From positions 1 to 35,739 of the forward strand of contig JANQJM010000068.1 of the NCBI GenBank assembly GCA_028281635.1: a stretch of 35,739 bases of DNA, written 5' to 3'. Source of the stretch: Pseudomonadales bacterium (GTDB lineage: Bacteria; Pseudomonadota; Gammaproteobacteria; Pseudomonadales; Pseudohongiellaceae). The translations under genes were made by a program, and so were the position numbers. The notes under the pieces were generated by a model. It saw only the letters and a list, made by a program, of their open reading frames with translations, searched no databases and was not told the DNA's origin. Shown here one piece after another: positions 28,445 to 35,739 of this stretch (positions within the stretch are counted from its first letter, which is position 1; each line of letters starts with the position of its first letter).

Positions 28445-29680
28445 ATGAATGAAGCGGTCGGTGAGAACATGATCGTTGGGCTCGATATTGGGACTTCCAA
28501 AGTGGTTGCCATTGTTGGTGACATCAATGAAGACGGAAGTCTGGATATAGTTGGCATTGGCAGCCATCAGTCACGGGGCCTGAAAAAAGGTACTGTGGTG
28601 AATATCGAATCTACTGTGGAGTCAATACAGCGTGCTGTCGAAGAGGCGGAACTGATGGCTGGTTGTCAGATTCACTCAGTATATGCCGGGATCGCAGGCA
28701 GCCATATACGCAGCATGAATTCACATGGAATCGTTGCGATACGCGACGGCGAAGTGATGAAAGCGGACATTGACAGGGTGATAGATGCAGCACAGGCGGT
28801 AGCTATTCCTGCAGACCAGAAAGTACTGCACATATTGCCCCAGGAATACATCATCGATTCACAGGAAGGTGTGAAAGAACCGCTGGGAATGTCAGGTGTA
28901 CGCCTGGAGGCGAAAGTGCATCTGGTCACCTGTGCCATTAATGCTGTTCAGAATATCGAAAAGTGTATCAAGCGTTGCGGACTGGAAACTGATGAGATCA
29001 TTCTCGAACAATTGGCATCCAGTTATTCCGTTTTAACTGAAGACGAAAGAGAACTAGGTGTGTGTCTGGTTGATATTGGAGGTGGAACCACTGACATCGC
29101 CATCTTCACCGAAGGTGCAATTCGTCATACAGGAGTAATACCAATAGCAGGGGACCAGGTAACCAACGATATAGCGATGGCGTTGCGAACACCAACCGAA
29201 AATGCCGAAGAAATCAAGATTAAATATGCCTGCGCCTTAACTCAACTCGCCAGCGCAGGTGATTCGATTAAAGTACCAAGTGTTGGCGATCGTCCACCGC
29301 GGGAATTATCGAGACAGTCTTTAGCAGAAGTTGTGGAGCCTCGTTATGACGAGCTATTCACTCTTGTGCAAGCTGAACTTCAGCGTAGTGGTTTTGAAAA
29401 TTTACTGGCAGCAGGTGTGGTGCTGACAGGCGGGACCAGCAAGATGGAAGGTGTGGTGGAATTGGCTGAAGAAATATTCCATGCACCAGTACGTATCGGT
29501 GCGCCACATAACGTCAGTGGTTTGGCGGATATTGTAAAAAACCCGATTTACTCAACAGGTGTTGGCCTGTTGCTTTACGGATTGAAACAACATCAGGAGA
29601 GGGATGGGGTCGATCCTAAAAGAGAACCGCAGATTCATTTAGTGGACAGAGTGAAAAATTGGTTTCAGGGAAATTTCTAA
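28445..29680 (+). CDS. ftsA: Cell division protein FtsA
   Basis: FtsA is the actin-like ATPase that anchors FtsZ to the inner membrane. The 411-residue product has the phosphate-1 loop VGLDIGTSKV (11-20), the 1C domain, the phosphate-2 segment LVDIGGGTTDIAIF, and the adenosine motif VVLTGGTSKMEG. The last dozen residues (DRVKNWFQGNF) form the amphipathic membrane-targeting helix seen in E. coli. A G-rich stretch precedes the ATG at some distance (ACTAGATC between). A methionine at codon 9 (28469) is a possible alternative start. ftsZ follows after 45 nt. Confidence 0.97.
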   Translation: MNEAVGENMIVGLDIGTSKVVAIVGDINEDGSLDIVGIGSHQSRGLKKGTVVNIESTVESIQRAVEEAELMAGCQIHSVYAGIAGSHIRSMNSHGIVAIRDGEVMKADIDRVIDAAQAVAIPADQKVLHILPQEYIIDSQEGVKEPLGMSGVRLEAKVHLVTCAINAVQNIEKCIKRCGLETDEIILEQLASSYSVLTEDERELGVCLVDIGGGTTDIAIFTEGAIRHTGVIPIAGDQVTNDIAMALRTPTENAEEIKIKYACALTQLASAGDSIKVPSVGDRPPRELSRQSLAEVVEPRYDELFTLVQAELQRSGFENLLAAGVVLTGGTSKMEGVVELAEEIFHAPVRIGAPHNVSGLADIVKNPIYSTGVGLLLYGLKQHQERDGVDPKREPQIHLVDRVKNWFQGNF

Positions 29681-29725
29681 TCATCAAAAACAGGTTTAAA
29701 GAGTTTCATAAAGCGAGGGGGCTAT

Positions 29726-30877
29726 ATGTTTGAATTAGTCGATAACATTGCACAAAACGCGGTGATTAAAGTCATCGGCGTTGGTGGCGGCGGAGGTAAC
29801 GCCGTACACCATATGATTACCAACCAGGTAGACGGCGTGGAGTTCATATGCGCCAATACTGACGCGCAGGCTTTAAATAACCTCCGCGCGAAAACAGTTC
29901 TACAGATGGGCAGCAACATCACCAAGGGACTCGGTGCTGGTGCCAATCCAGAGATAGGCAGGCAAGCCGCACTGGAGGACAAAGATCAAATCGCTGATAT
30001 CCTGGGCGGTGCGGATATGGTGTTTATCACCGCAGGTATGGGGGGCGGAACCGGTACCGGTGCTGCACCCATCGTAGCCGAAGTGGCGAGAGAGTTAGGA
30101 ATACTCACGGTGGCGGTAGTGACTCGACCGTTTCCATTCGAAGGGAAGAAACGCTCGACAATTGCGGAAGAAGGTATACAACAACTTTCAGATAATGTTG
30201 ACTCGCTGATCACTATACCAAACGAAAAATTGCTGGACGTCCTGGGTAAAGACGCTTCTTTGCTGGAAGCCTTCAAGGCAGCAAACGATGTATTGTTGGG
30301 GGCAGTAAAGGGAATCGCCGACTTGATCATGCATCCCGGTATGATCAATGTGGATTTTGCCGACGTGAAGACAGTTATGTCAGAGATGGGCATGGCCATG
30401 ATGGGAACTGGATTGGCCAGCGGTGAAGATCGGGCACGGGAAGCTGCCGAATCGGCAATTCGTTCACCACTATTGGAAGATGTGAATCTGCAAGGAGCTC
30501 GCGGAATTCTGGTCAACATTACCGCTGGCGAAAATCTTTCCCTGGGTGAATTCTCCGAAGTGGGTGATACCGTGGAAGAATTTGCCTCAGACGACGCGAC
30601 AGTTGTAGTCGGTACCGTCATCGACCCAACTCTCAGCGAAGAAATGCGCGTTACGGTTGTGGCGACTGGATTAGGCGGCGAGCAAATGAAGCCCAAGAAA
30701 GTGGTGGACAACACGACCTCTGAGTCCGAGACAGACTATCGTCAGTTGGATAAACCGACGGTCATGCGCAATCGGCCTGCCGCTGACAGGAATGCTGCTA
30801 TGGCACAAGCGGTTGGGGCGGAGACAGATATGGATTATCTGGATATTCCAGCCTTTCTTCGCCGACAGGCTGACTAG
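29726..30877 (+). CDS. ftsZ: Cell division GTPase FtsZ
   Basis: FtsZ is the tubulin-like GTPase that forms the Z ring. The 383-residue product has the tubulin signature GGGTGTG (106-112), the N-terminal IKVIGVGGGGGNAVHHM, the T7-loop NVDFADVKT that completes the neighbour's active site, and a variable linker from about 318. The conserved C-terminal peptide DYLDIPAFLRRQAD (370-383) binds FtsA, ZipA and others. A GAGGGGG ribosome site lies just before the ATG, consistent with high expression. It is followed by a 446-nt structured intergenic region before lpxC. Confidence 0.99.
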   Translation: MFELVDNIAQNAVIKVIGVGGGGGNAVHHMITNQVDGVEFICANTDAQALNNLRAKTVLQMGSNITKGLGAGANPEIGRQAALEDKDQIADILGGADMVFITAGMGGGTGTGAAPIVAEVARELGILTVAVVTRPFPFEGKKRSTIAEEGIQQLSDNVDSLITIPNEKLLDVLGKDASLLEAFKAANDVLLGAVKGIADLIMHPGMINVDFADVKTVMSEMGMAMMGTGLASGEDRAREAAESAIRSPLLEDVNLQGARGILVNITAGENLSLGEFSEVGDTVEEFASDDATVVVGTVIDPTLSEEMRVTVVATGLGGEQMKPKKVVDNTTSESETDYRQLDKPTVMRNRPAADRNAAMAQAVGAETDMDYLDIPAFLRRQAD

Positions 30878-31323
30878 CGCTTTGCGCAAGTAGGGGCGAT
30901 TCTGTTACCCCCTCGGCAGTTATTGGTCCAGAAGCCGAGATCTGCCGTATTTCCTGCTTCTATATATAGAAGCAGGAAATAAAGAGGTAACAATCACTAG
31001 TGCGGAGGGTCCCGGGAATCCTGGCCTGACCACTAGATGTTGGGAAAAAGGGCTATCTCTGGTACCATGCGTGCGGTTTTGGCCCCGGACCGGTCAGAAG
31101 TGAGAAGTAAGTAATCTCCGCTACGCCGGTCTGATGCTAGTATTGTGCGCCGATTTGCCGGTTAAACATCACTAAACAGGGGCCGTGGGGAAGAAAAACT
31201 GCCAGAGCCTTGAGTTCTGGTACACCGGGTCGACATATCCTCTATGTTCGGATTGTCAGGTGCGGCCGCTGGGAACCCAAAGGGATACTGGTGGTCTCAC
31301 TTTCAAAGGCCCGCAGAAGACCT
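30878..31323 (+). other. Structured intergenic/leader region between ftsZ and lpxC
   Basis: These 446 nt hold no convincing protein gene. The first part has a perfect 34-bp palindrome and several flanking complementary segments. CTAGTG (30997-31002) can pair with CACTAG (31031-31036), and CTGACC (31026-31031) with GGTCAG (31091-31096). TTGGGA (31040-31045) with TACCAT (31063-31068) at 17 nt is a weak promoter candidate for lpxC. The last 114 nt are open in frame with lpxC from a TTG at 31210 but lack family similarity. Confidence 0.6.
30904..30991 (+). repeat. Nested inverted-repeat element after ftsZ
   Basis: Outer arms GTTACC (30904-30909) and GGTAAC (30986-30991) enclose a hairpin CTCGGC/GCCGAG (30912-30917 with 30934-30939) and a perfect 34-bp palindrome (30948-30981, half-site TATTTCCTGCTTCTATA). 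CGGCAG (30914-30919) could instead pair with CTGCCG (30942-30947), which excludes the first hairpin. No U-tract follows, so it is not a standard terminator. Confidence 0.7.
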
Positions 31324-32235
31324 ATGCTTAAACAAAGAACACTGAAGAATATAATTCGCGCCACAGGCGTGGGATTACACACCGGTGAGAAAGTCTACCT
31401 GACCCTGCGTCCCGCTCCGGTCAATACCGGCATCGTCTTTACCCGCGTCGATCTCGATCCGGTAGTGCAAATCGAAGCTCGCGCCAGTAATGTTGGAGAC
31501 ACCACACTGTCTACCACGCTGGTGAAAAATGATGTGCGAATCAGCACTATCGAGCACCTCATGTCGGCTATGTCCGGCCTCGGTATCGACAATGCCTACG
31601 TGGATGTGAGTGCCCCCGAAGTGCCAATAATGGATGGTAGTGCTGGACCATTTGTATTCCTTATTCAATCTGCAGGTATCGAAGAGCAGTCCGAACTGAA
31701 GAAGTTCATCAAGATCAAACGTCCAATCCAGCTGGAGCAGGGCGATAAGTCAGTAAGTCTGGAACCATTCGATGGATTCAAGGTGAGTTATACCTTGCTC
31801 TACGATCATCCGGTCTATAAGAAATACACCAAAAGCGCGACGATCGACTTTTCTAGCACTTCTTTTGTGAAAGAAGTCAGCCGTGCCAGAACTTTCGGCT
31901 TTATGCATGAATTCGAGGAACTACGTAATCGAAATCTTGCACTTGGCGCCAGCATGGATAACGCAATTGCAGTCGGCGACTATAAGGTGCTGAACGAGGA
32001 TGGATTGCGTTACGAAGATGAGTTCGTTAAGCACAAAATCCTTGATTCTATTGGAGATTTATACCTTTTGGGCAACAGCCTTATCGGCGAATTCAAGGGA
32101 TATAAATCTGGACATGCTCTCAATAATGCTTTATTAAGAATGCTCGAAGTTAATGAAGACGCTTGGGAAATTGTCAGTTTCGACAACGATTCGAACGTTC
32201 CTATTTCCTACATGAAACCGGTGCTTGCGGCCTAG
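31324..32235 (+). CDS. lpxC: UDP-3-O-acyl-N-acetylglucosamine deacetylase
   Basis: LpxC is the zinc deacetylase that commits UDP-acyl-GlcNAc to lipid A. From the ATG at 31324 the product has 303 residues (E. coli 305) and begins [21 protein letters not shown]. Zinc ligands fall at H78 (ISTIEHL), H237 and D241 (KHKILD), and the catalytic histidine at H264 (KSGHALNN), each one less than in E. coli. The C-terminus ends KPVLAA rather than the AVLA-type tail recognised by FtsH in E. coli. Its position after ftsZ is the usual one; the long leader suggests its own promoter or control element. Confidence 0.97.
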   Translation: MLKQRTLKNIIRATGVGLHTGEKVYLTLRPAPVNTGIVFTRVDLDPVVQIEARASNVGDTTLSTTLVKNDVRISTIEHLMSAMSGLGIDNAYVDVSAPEVPIMDGSAGPFVFLIQSAGIEEQSELKKFIKIKRPIQLEQGDKSVSLEPFDGFKVSYTLLYDHPVYKKYTKSATIDFSSTSFVKEVSRARTFGFMHEFEELRNRNLALGASMDNAIAVGDYKVLNEDGLRYEDEFVKHKILDSIGDLYLLGNSLIGEFKGYKSGHALNNALLRMLEVNEDAWEIVSFDNDSNVPISYMKPVLAA

Positions 32236-32248
32236 GCCGTTTCACTCT

Positions 32249-32281
32249 CCTAACTAGTTGATCTATATAGATTTTGTTAGG
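32249..32281 (+). repeat. Inverted repeat after lpxC
   Basis: CCTAAC (32249-32254) and GTTAGG (32276-32281) flank a perfect 12-bp palindrome ATCTATATAGAT (32261-32272), starting 13 nt after the lpxC stop. No U-tract follows, so termination is doubtful. Confidence 0.4.
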
Positions 32282-32345
32282 CGTTGAAGTTTCTATTTAA
32301 GCCCCCAAGTGTTGTAGTAACAGGGTAGCTGAGACACGCTTAACA

Positions 32346-33275
32346 ATGAAAGTCATCCTCGTTGATCAACGCCATGGTCACACTCGAACCATCGTTCTCA
32401 AAGGCTGGGTAAAGGGACTCCTGTCACTTTGCTTGCTTGGTGCTCCCGTTGCTCTTGGATACTTTGGCTATCAGCTGGCCATATCCCAGAATTCCGAGAT
32501 ATTTACCGAAGAGACTGCCCAGAGCTGGGAGCGGCAGATCAAGCTGCAAGCAGAACAGCTTGCCGATATTAAAGAAGAGTCAGAGCAGCAGCTTGAAGCG
32601 TTGACCTTGCGCCTGGCCATGATGCAGGCTCGATTGGTGCGCCTGGATGCAGTAGGGGAGCGCATAACCACCATTGCTAACCTGGACACTGGTGAATTCG
32701 ATTTCAGCCAGCCAGTTCCACTAGGGGGACCTGGCACCGTTCAGTCCGAACCCTATTCAGGCGCTGAGTTTGTTTCGGCAGTTGGTCAGCTCGAGAAGCA
32801 GTTGGAAGATCGCCAACAACAGTTGGAAATCCTGGAAAGCTTGATGGCTGAGCGGCAGATTCAATCTGATGTCTTTATTGCCGGGCGGCCTGTAGAGCGC
32901 GGCTGGATTTCTTCGCGCTTTGGACAGCGCCCTGACCCGTTTACAGGCAGGATGTCTTTCCATGCCGGAATCGATTTCACCACCGGTAAGGCCGGAGCCG
33001 ATATCAATACTGTGGCTTCCGGTGTGGTCACCTGGTCGGGACCTCGTTCCGGCTACGGTCTGATGGTGGAAGTGAACCATGGCAATGGATACACAACCCG
33101 CTACGCCCATTCAGAAAAACTTCTGGTTGAAGTTGGTGATATTGTCAAAAAAGGTCAAACCATTGCATTAGTAGGTTCCACCGGTCGTTCGACTGGCCCT
33201 CATGTGCACTTTGAAGTTTACAAGAATGGCAGAGTCGTAGACCCAGCCGCCTATATCCACCGCACCGCCAGATAA
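32346..33275 (+). CDS. M23 family (LytM-type) peptidase, membrane-anchored
   Basis: This 309-residue protein has a cytoplasmic N-terminus, one membrane helix (about 22-44), a predicted coiled coil (about 60-105 and 145-170) and a C-terminal LytM domain. The zinc residues are complete: H206 and D210 in FHAGID, H255 in YAHSEK, and H286-x-H288 in GPHVHFE. It should therefore be an active periplasmic peptidoglycan endopeptidase, unlike the degenerate EnvC/NlpD activators, although some intact-looking members are regulators. It occupies the lpxC-secA interval where enterics carry secM. I do not assign a gene symbol. The upstream gap is 110 nt. Confidence 0.93.
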   Translation: MKVILVDQRHGHTRTIVLKGWVKGLLSLCLLGAPVALGYFGYQLAISQNSEIFTEETAQSWERQIKLQAEQLADIKEESEQQLEALTLRLAMMQARLVRLDAVGERITTIANLDTGEFDFSQPVPLGGPGTVQSEPYSGAEFVSAVGQLEKQLEDRQQQLEILESLMAERQIQSDVFIAGRPVERGWISSRFGQRPDPFTGRMSFHAGIDFTTGKAGADINTVASGVVTWSGPRSGYGLMVEVNHGNGYTTRYAHSEKLLVEVGDIVKKGQTIALVGSTGRSTGPHVHFEVYKNGRVVDPAAYIHRTAR

Positions 33276-33377
33276 TCCTCTCCCTAGTAGAATCTCCCCG
33301 CCATCTATGCCAGCGACACCAGTCGTTCGTATAGCAGGCACTCGACTAACTATTTTTATCGGTTTTTAAGAAAAGCT

Positions 33378-35739
33378 ATGAACATTCTTAGCAAAGTTTT
33401 CGGAAGCAGTAACTCCCGAAAATTAAAGAAAATGCAAAAAACTGTTGCTGTGATTAACGGATTTGAAGAACAGCTACAGTCTCTGTCCGACGAAGAGCTT
33501 AAAACGAAGACAGAGGAATTTCGGGGTCGCCTTGATGGAGGTGAATCAATTGAAAATCTCCTGCCCGAGGCTTTTGCAGTAGTAAGAGAGGCTAGCGTTC
33601 GTACCCTGGGGCTTCGACACTTTGATGTACAGTTAATTGGCGGCATGGTGCTGCATCAGGGCAGTATCTCCGAAATGCGCACGGGGGAGGGAAAGACACT
33701 GGTAGCAACGCTGCCCGCCTATCTGAACGCACTTGGTGGCAAGGGCGTACATATCGTTACGGTGAATGAGTATCTGGCCGAACGCGACGCTAACTGGATG
33801 GGGCCAATCTACAATTTTCTTGGACTAACTGTAGGGGTAATCAAATCCGGTCAAAATCCAGAAGAAAAAAGAGCAGCCTACGAGAGCTCGATTACTTATG
33901 GTACCAACAACGAATTTGGCTTCGACTATCTTCGAGACAATATGGCTTTCCGGCTCGAAGACAAAATGCAGCGTGAGCTCCATTTCGCAATTGTAGATGA
34001 AGTAGATTCGATTCTGATTGACGAAGCGCGAACACCGCTGATTATTTCTGGAGCGGCAGAAGACAGCTCAAAGCTCTACACTGCGATAGATAAACTCATT
34101 CCAAAACTTGAACGGGGTGAGAAACAGGAAGTGTCCAAAATGGAAATGATGGACAAGAATTTTGTCCGAGAAGAATCAGGACACTTCACAGTGGACGAGA
34201 AAAGTCGCTCGGTGGAACTCACGGAATCAGGCCATGAGTTCGTGGAGGACTTGCTGATTAGCAAGAAACTGCTGAATGAGGGAGAGTCCTTGTATGCAGC
34301 GACCAATCTATCTCTGCTTCATCATGTGCATGCCGGCCTTAAAGCGCACCACTTGTTTAACAGAGATGTGGAATACATCGTTCAGAATAAACGCATTGTG
34401 CTAATCGATGAACACACGGGGCGTACTATGGAAGGCCGCAGGTTGTCCGAAGGTCTTCATCAGGCATTGGAAGCCAAGGAAAATCTGGAAATCCAGTCAG
34501 AAAGCCAAACCATGGCTTCTACTACTTTTCAAAACTATTTTCGACTCTATGACAAACTGGCGGGCATGACCGGTACGGCGGATACTGAAGCTTTCGAGTT
34601 TAGTCAGATCTATGGATTGGATGTTGTGGTAATACCTACCAATCAGCCCATGGTCCGGGATGACGCGAATGATCTGATTTATCTCTCCATGGAAGAGAAG
34701 TTCGAAGCGATATTGAAAGATATCGTTGAAATTCGCGAAAGCGGGGCGCCTGTATTGGTTGGAACCGCGTCAATTGATACTTCTGAAATTCTTTCCAAAT
34801 TTCTTAACGAAAAGAAGATTAAGCACGAAGTGCTCAACGCTAAATTCCATGCCAAAGAAGCAGAGATTATCGCTGAAGCCGGGCGACCGGGTGCCGTGAC
34901 TATCGCTACCAACATGGCAGGTCGCGGCACAGACATCGTGCTTGGGGGTAAGTGGGAGGCAGAAGTTGCGGCACTTGACAGTCCCAGCCCTGAACAGATT
35001 GAAAAGATCAAAACAGATTGGCAGCAGCGTCACGATCAAGTTATTGCCGCAGGTGGTTTGCACATCATAGGCACCGAACGACACGAATCACGTCGTATTG
35101 ACAACCAACTTCGAGGTCGCTCCGGGCGCCAGGGTGATCCAGGGTATTCTCGATTCTATCTTTCCATGGAAGACAATCTGATGCGGATTTTCGCCAGCGA
35201 AGGTGTGAAGAATTTCATGCGTCGTTTGGGGATGGAACGTGGGGAAGCTATCGAACATGGAATGGTTACCCGTTCCATCGAAAAGGCGCAGAAGAAAGTA
35301 GAAGGGCGTAATTTCGATGTTCGAAAACAACTGCTTGAATATGACAACGTTGCCAATGATCAGCGCACCATTATTTATCGTCAGCGCAATGAACTGATGG
35401 CTAGCGATGATATATCCGATCTTTTGAAAGAAATGCGTGCTGAAGTAGTGTCGCAACTAGTAGATGATTTCATTCCACCGCAAAGTGTACCCGAACAATG
35501 GGATATCGAAGGTTTGGAGAACGCTGTTACAACTGAATTCAACACGAAACAAACAATCCAGCAATGGTTGGACGAAGACGATCAGTTGTATGAAGAGCAG
35601 TTAAAGGAAAGACTCACGGATATTCTCGAACGAGAATATGAGGAGAAGTGCGCCGCAGTGGGTGACAACATGAGGCTGTTTGAGAAACAGATCACGCTAC
35701 AGATTTTAGATGGACTGTGGAAAGAACATCTGGCGACTA
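33378..35739 (+). CDS. secA: Preprotein translocase ATPase SecA, C-terminus beyond the window
   Basis: SecA is the motor that drives preproteins through SecYEG. The frame runs 787 codons from the ATG at 33378 to the window edge; the family is usually about 900 residues, so the C-terminal linker and zinc domain lie outside. Visible are the N-terminal [19 protein letters not shown], Walker A TGEGKT (102-107), Walker B VDEVD (206-210) with [15 protein letters not shown], the preprotein cross-linking region, [23 protein letters not shown] and the second nucleotide-binding motif [10 protein letters not shown]. The 102-nt gap upstream has no secM-like arrest gene. No frameshift is seen. Confidence 0.98.
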   Translation, partial: MNILSKVFGSSNSRKLKKMQKTVAVINGFEEQLQSLSDEELKTKTEEFRGRLDGGESIENLLPEAFAVVREASVRTLGLRHFDVQLIGGMVLHQGSISEMRTGEGKTLVATLPAYLNALGGKGVHIVTVNEYLAERDANWMGPIYNFLGLTVGVIKSGQNPEEKRAAYESSITYGTNNEFGFDYLRDNMAFRLEDKMQRELHFAIVDEVDSILIDEARTPLIISGAAEDSSKLYTAIDKLIPKLERGEKQEVSKMEMMDKNFVREESGHFTVDEKSRSVELTESGHEFVEDLLISKKLLNEGESLYAATNLSLLHHVHAGLKAHHLFNRDVEYIVQNKRIVLIDEHTGRTMEGRRLSEGLHQALEAKENLEIQSESQTMASTTFQNYFRLYDKLAGMTGTADTEAFEFSQIYGLDVVVIPTNQPMVRDDANDLIYLSMEEKFEAILKDIVEIRESGAPVLVGTASIDTSEILSKFLNEKKIKHEVLNAKFHAKEAEIIAEAGRPGAVTIATNMAGRGTDIVLGGKWEAEVAALDSPSPEQIEKIKTDWQQRHDQVIAAGGLHIIGTERHESRRIDNQLRGRSGRQGDPGYSRFYLSMEDNLMRIFASEGVKNFMRRLGMERGEAIEHGMVTRSIEKAQKKVEGRNFDVRKQLLEYDNVANDQRTIIYRQRNELMASDDISDLLKEMRAEVVSQLVDDFIPPQSVPEQWDIEGLENAVTTEFNTKQTIQQWLDEDDQLYEEQLKERLTDILEREYEEKCAAVGDNMRLFEKQITLQILDGLWKEHLAT

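Noticed and set aside
29986..30714. A 242-codon open frame on the minus strand within ftsZ
   Set aside because: It is antisense to the highly conserved FtsZ coding region and its product is Ser/Thr/Pro-rich low complexity; typical codon-bias shadow.
31040..31068. TTGGGA-17 nt-TACCAT as the lpxC promoter
   Set aside because: Both hexamers deviate from consensus at two positions; noted in the gap description only.
31067..31114. Short open frame of 15 codons (ATG at 31067) upstream of lpxC
   Set aside because: No ribosome site and no distinctive sequence; a leader peptide cannot be supported.
33276..33377. Possible secM upstream of secA
   Set aside because: The 102-nt gap is too short and no arrest-type peptide is encoded.

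Overview
The window is a chromosomal segment from a gammaproteobacterium, read by protein families and gene order. The order cysDN / zapG / zapE / rplM-rpsI / petA-cyt b-cyt c1 / sspAB / dolP-diaA-yraN-lpoA / rsmI / rnpB / mraZ-to-ftsZ (dcw cluster) / lpxC / M23 peptidase / secA is, from memory, essentially the arrangement of Pseudomonas and its relatives. The bc1 complex and the lack of a recognisable secM fit a respiring, non-enteric gammaproteobacterium. I cannot name a genus. There is no sign of IS elements, prophage, CRISPR, tRNA genes or other horizontally acquired DNA; gene density and style are uniform throughout.

Layout. Positions 1-2245 (minus strand) hold the N-terminal part of cysN, then cysD (sulfate activation) and zapG (envelope/division-associated membrane protein). 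Positions 2428-8678 (plus strand) hold zapE, the ribosomal protein pair rplM-rpsI ending in a good intrinsic terminator, the respiratory bc1 complex (Rieske protein plus one polypeptide carrying cytochrome b and cytochrome c1), and the stringent starvation pair sspA-sspB. Positions 8690-12277 (minus strand) hold lpoA-yraN-diaA-dolP, an envelope/replication cluster. From 12366 the plus strand carries rsmI, the RNase P RNA gene rnpB, and the complete dcw cluster: mraZ, rsmH, ftsL, ftsI, murE, murF, mraY, murD, ftsW, murG, murC, ddl, ftsQ, ftsA, ftsZ. It continues into lpxC, an M23 LytM-type peptidase and the first 787 codons of secA.

How it works together. The dcw genes make the UDP-MurNAc-pentapeptide (MurC-F, Ddl), convert it to lipid II (MraY, MurG), polymerise and cross-link it at the septum (FtsW, FtsI with FtsL/FtsQ), and organise the Z ring (FtsA, FtsZ). 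LpxC commits UDP-acyl-GlcNAc to lipid A, and SecA exports envelope proteins. Many dcw genes overlap or abut, which suggests long cotranscription from the mraZ promoter. That promoter carries a set of 10-bp-phased GTGG(A/G) boxes typical of MraZ autoregulation.

Most notable points. (1) Cytochrome b and c1 are fused in one 687-residue reading frame, with an internal signal-peptide-like junction as in Bradyrhizobium FbcH. (2) The Rieske cluster-binding motif is CPHLFC rather than CTHLGC. (3) The ftsZ-lpxC intergenic region (446 nt) contains a perfect 34-bp palindrome nested in further complementary segments, with two mutually exclusive pairings. (4) The RNase P RNA has a very long hairpin at the P12 position. 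I see no entirely new multi-gene system; the rest is conserved core chromosome.
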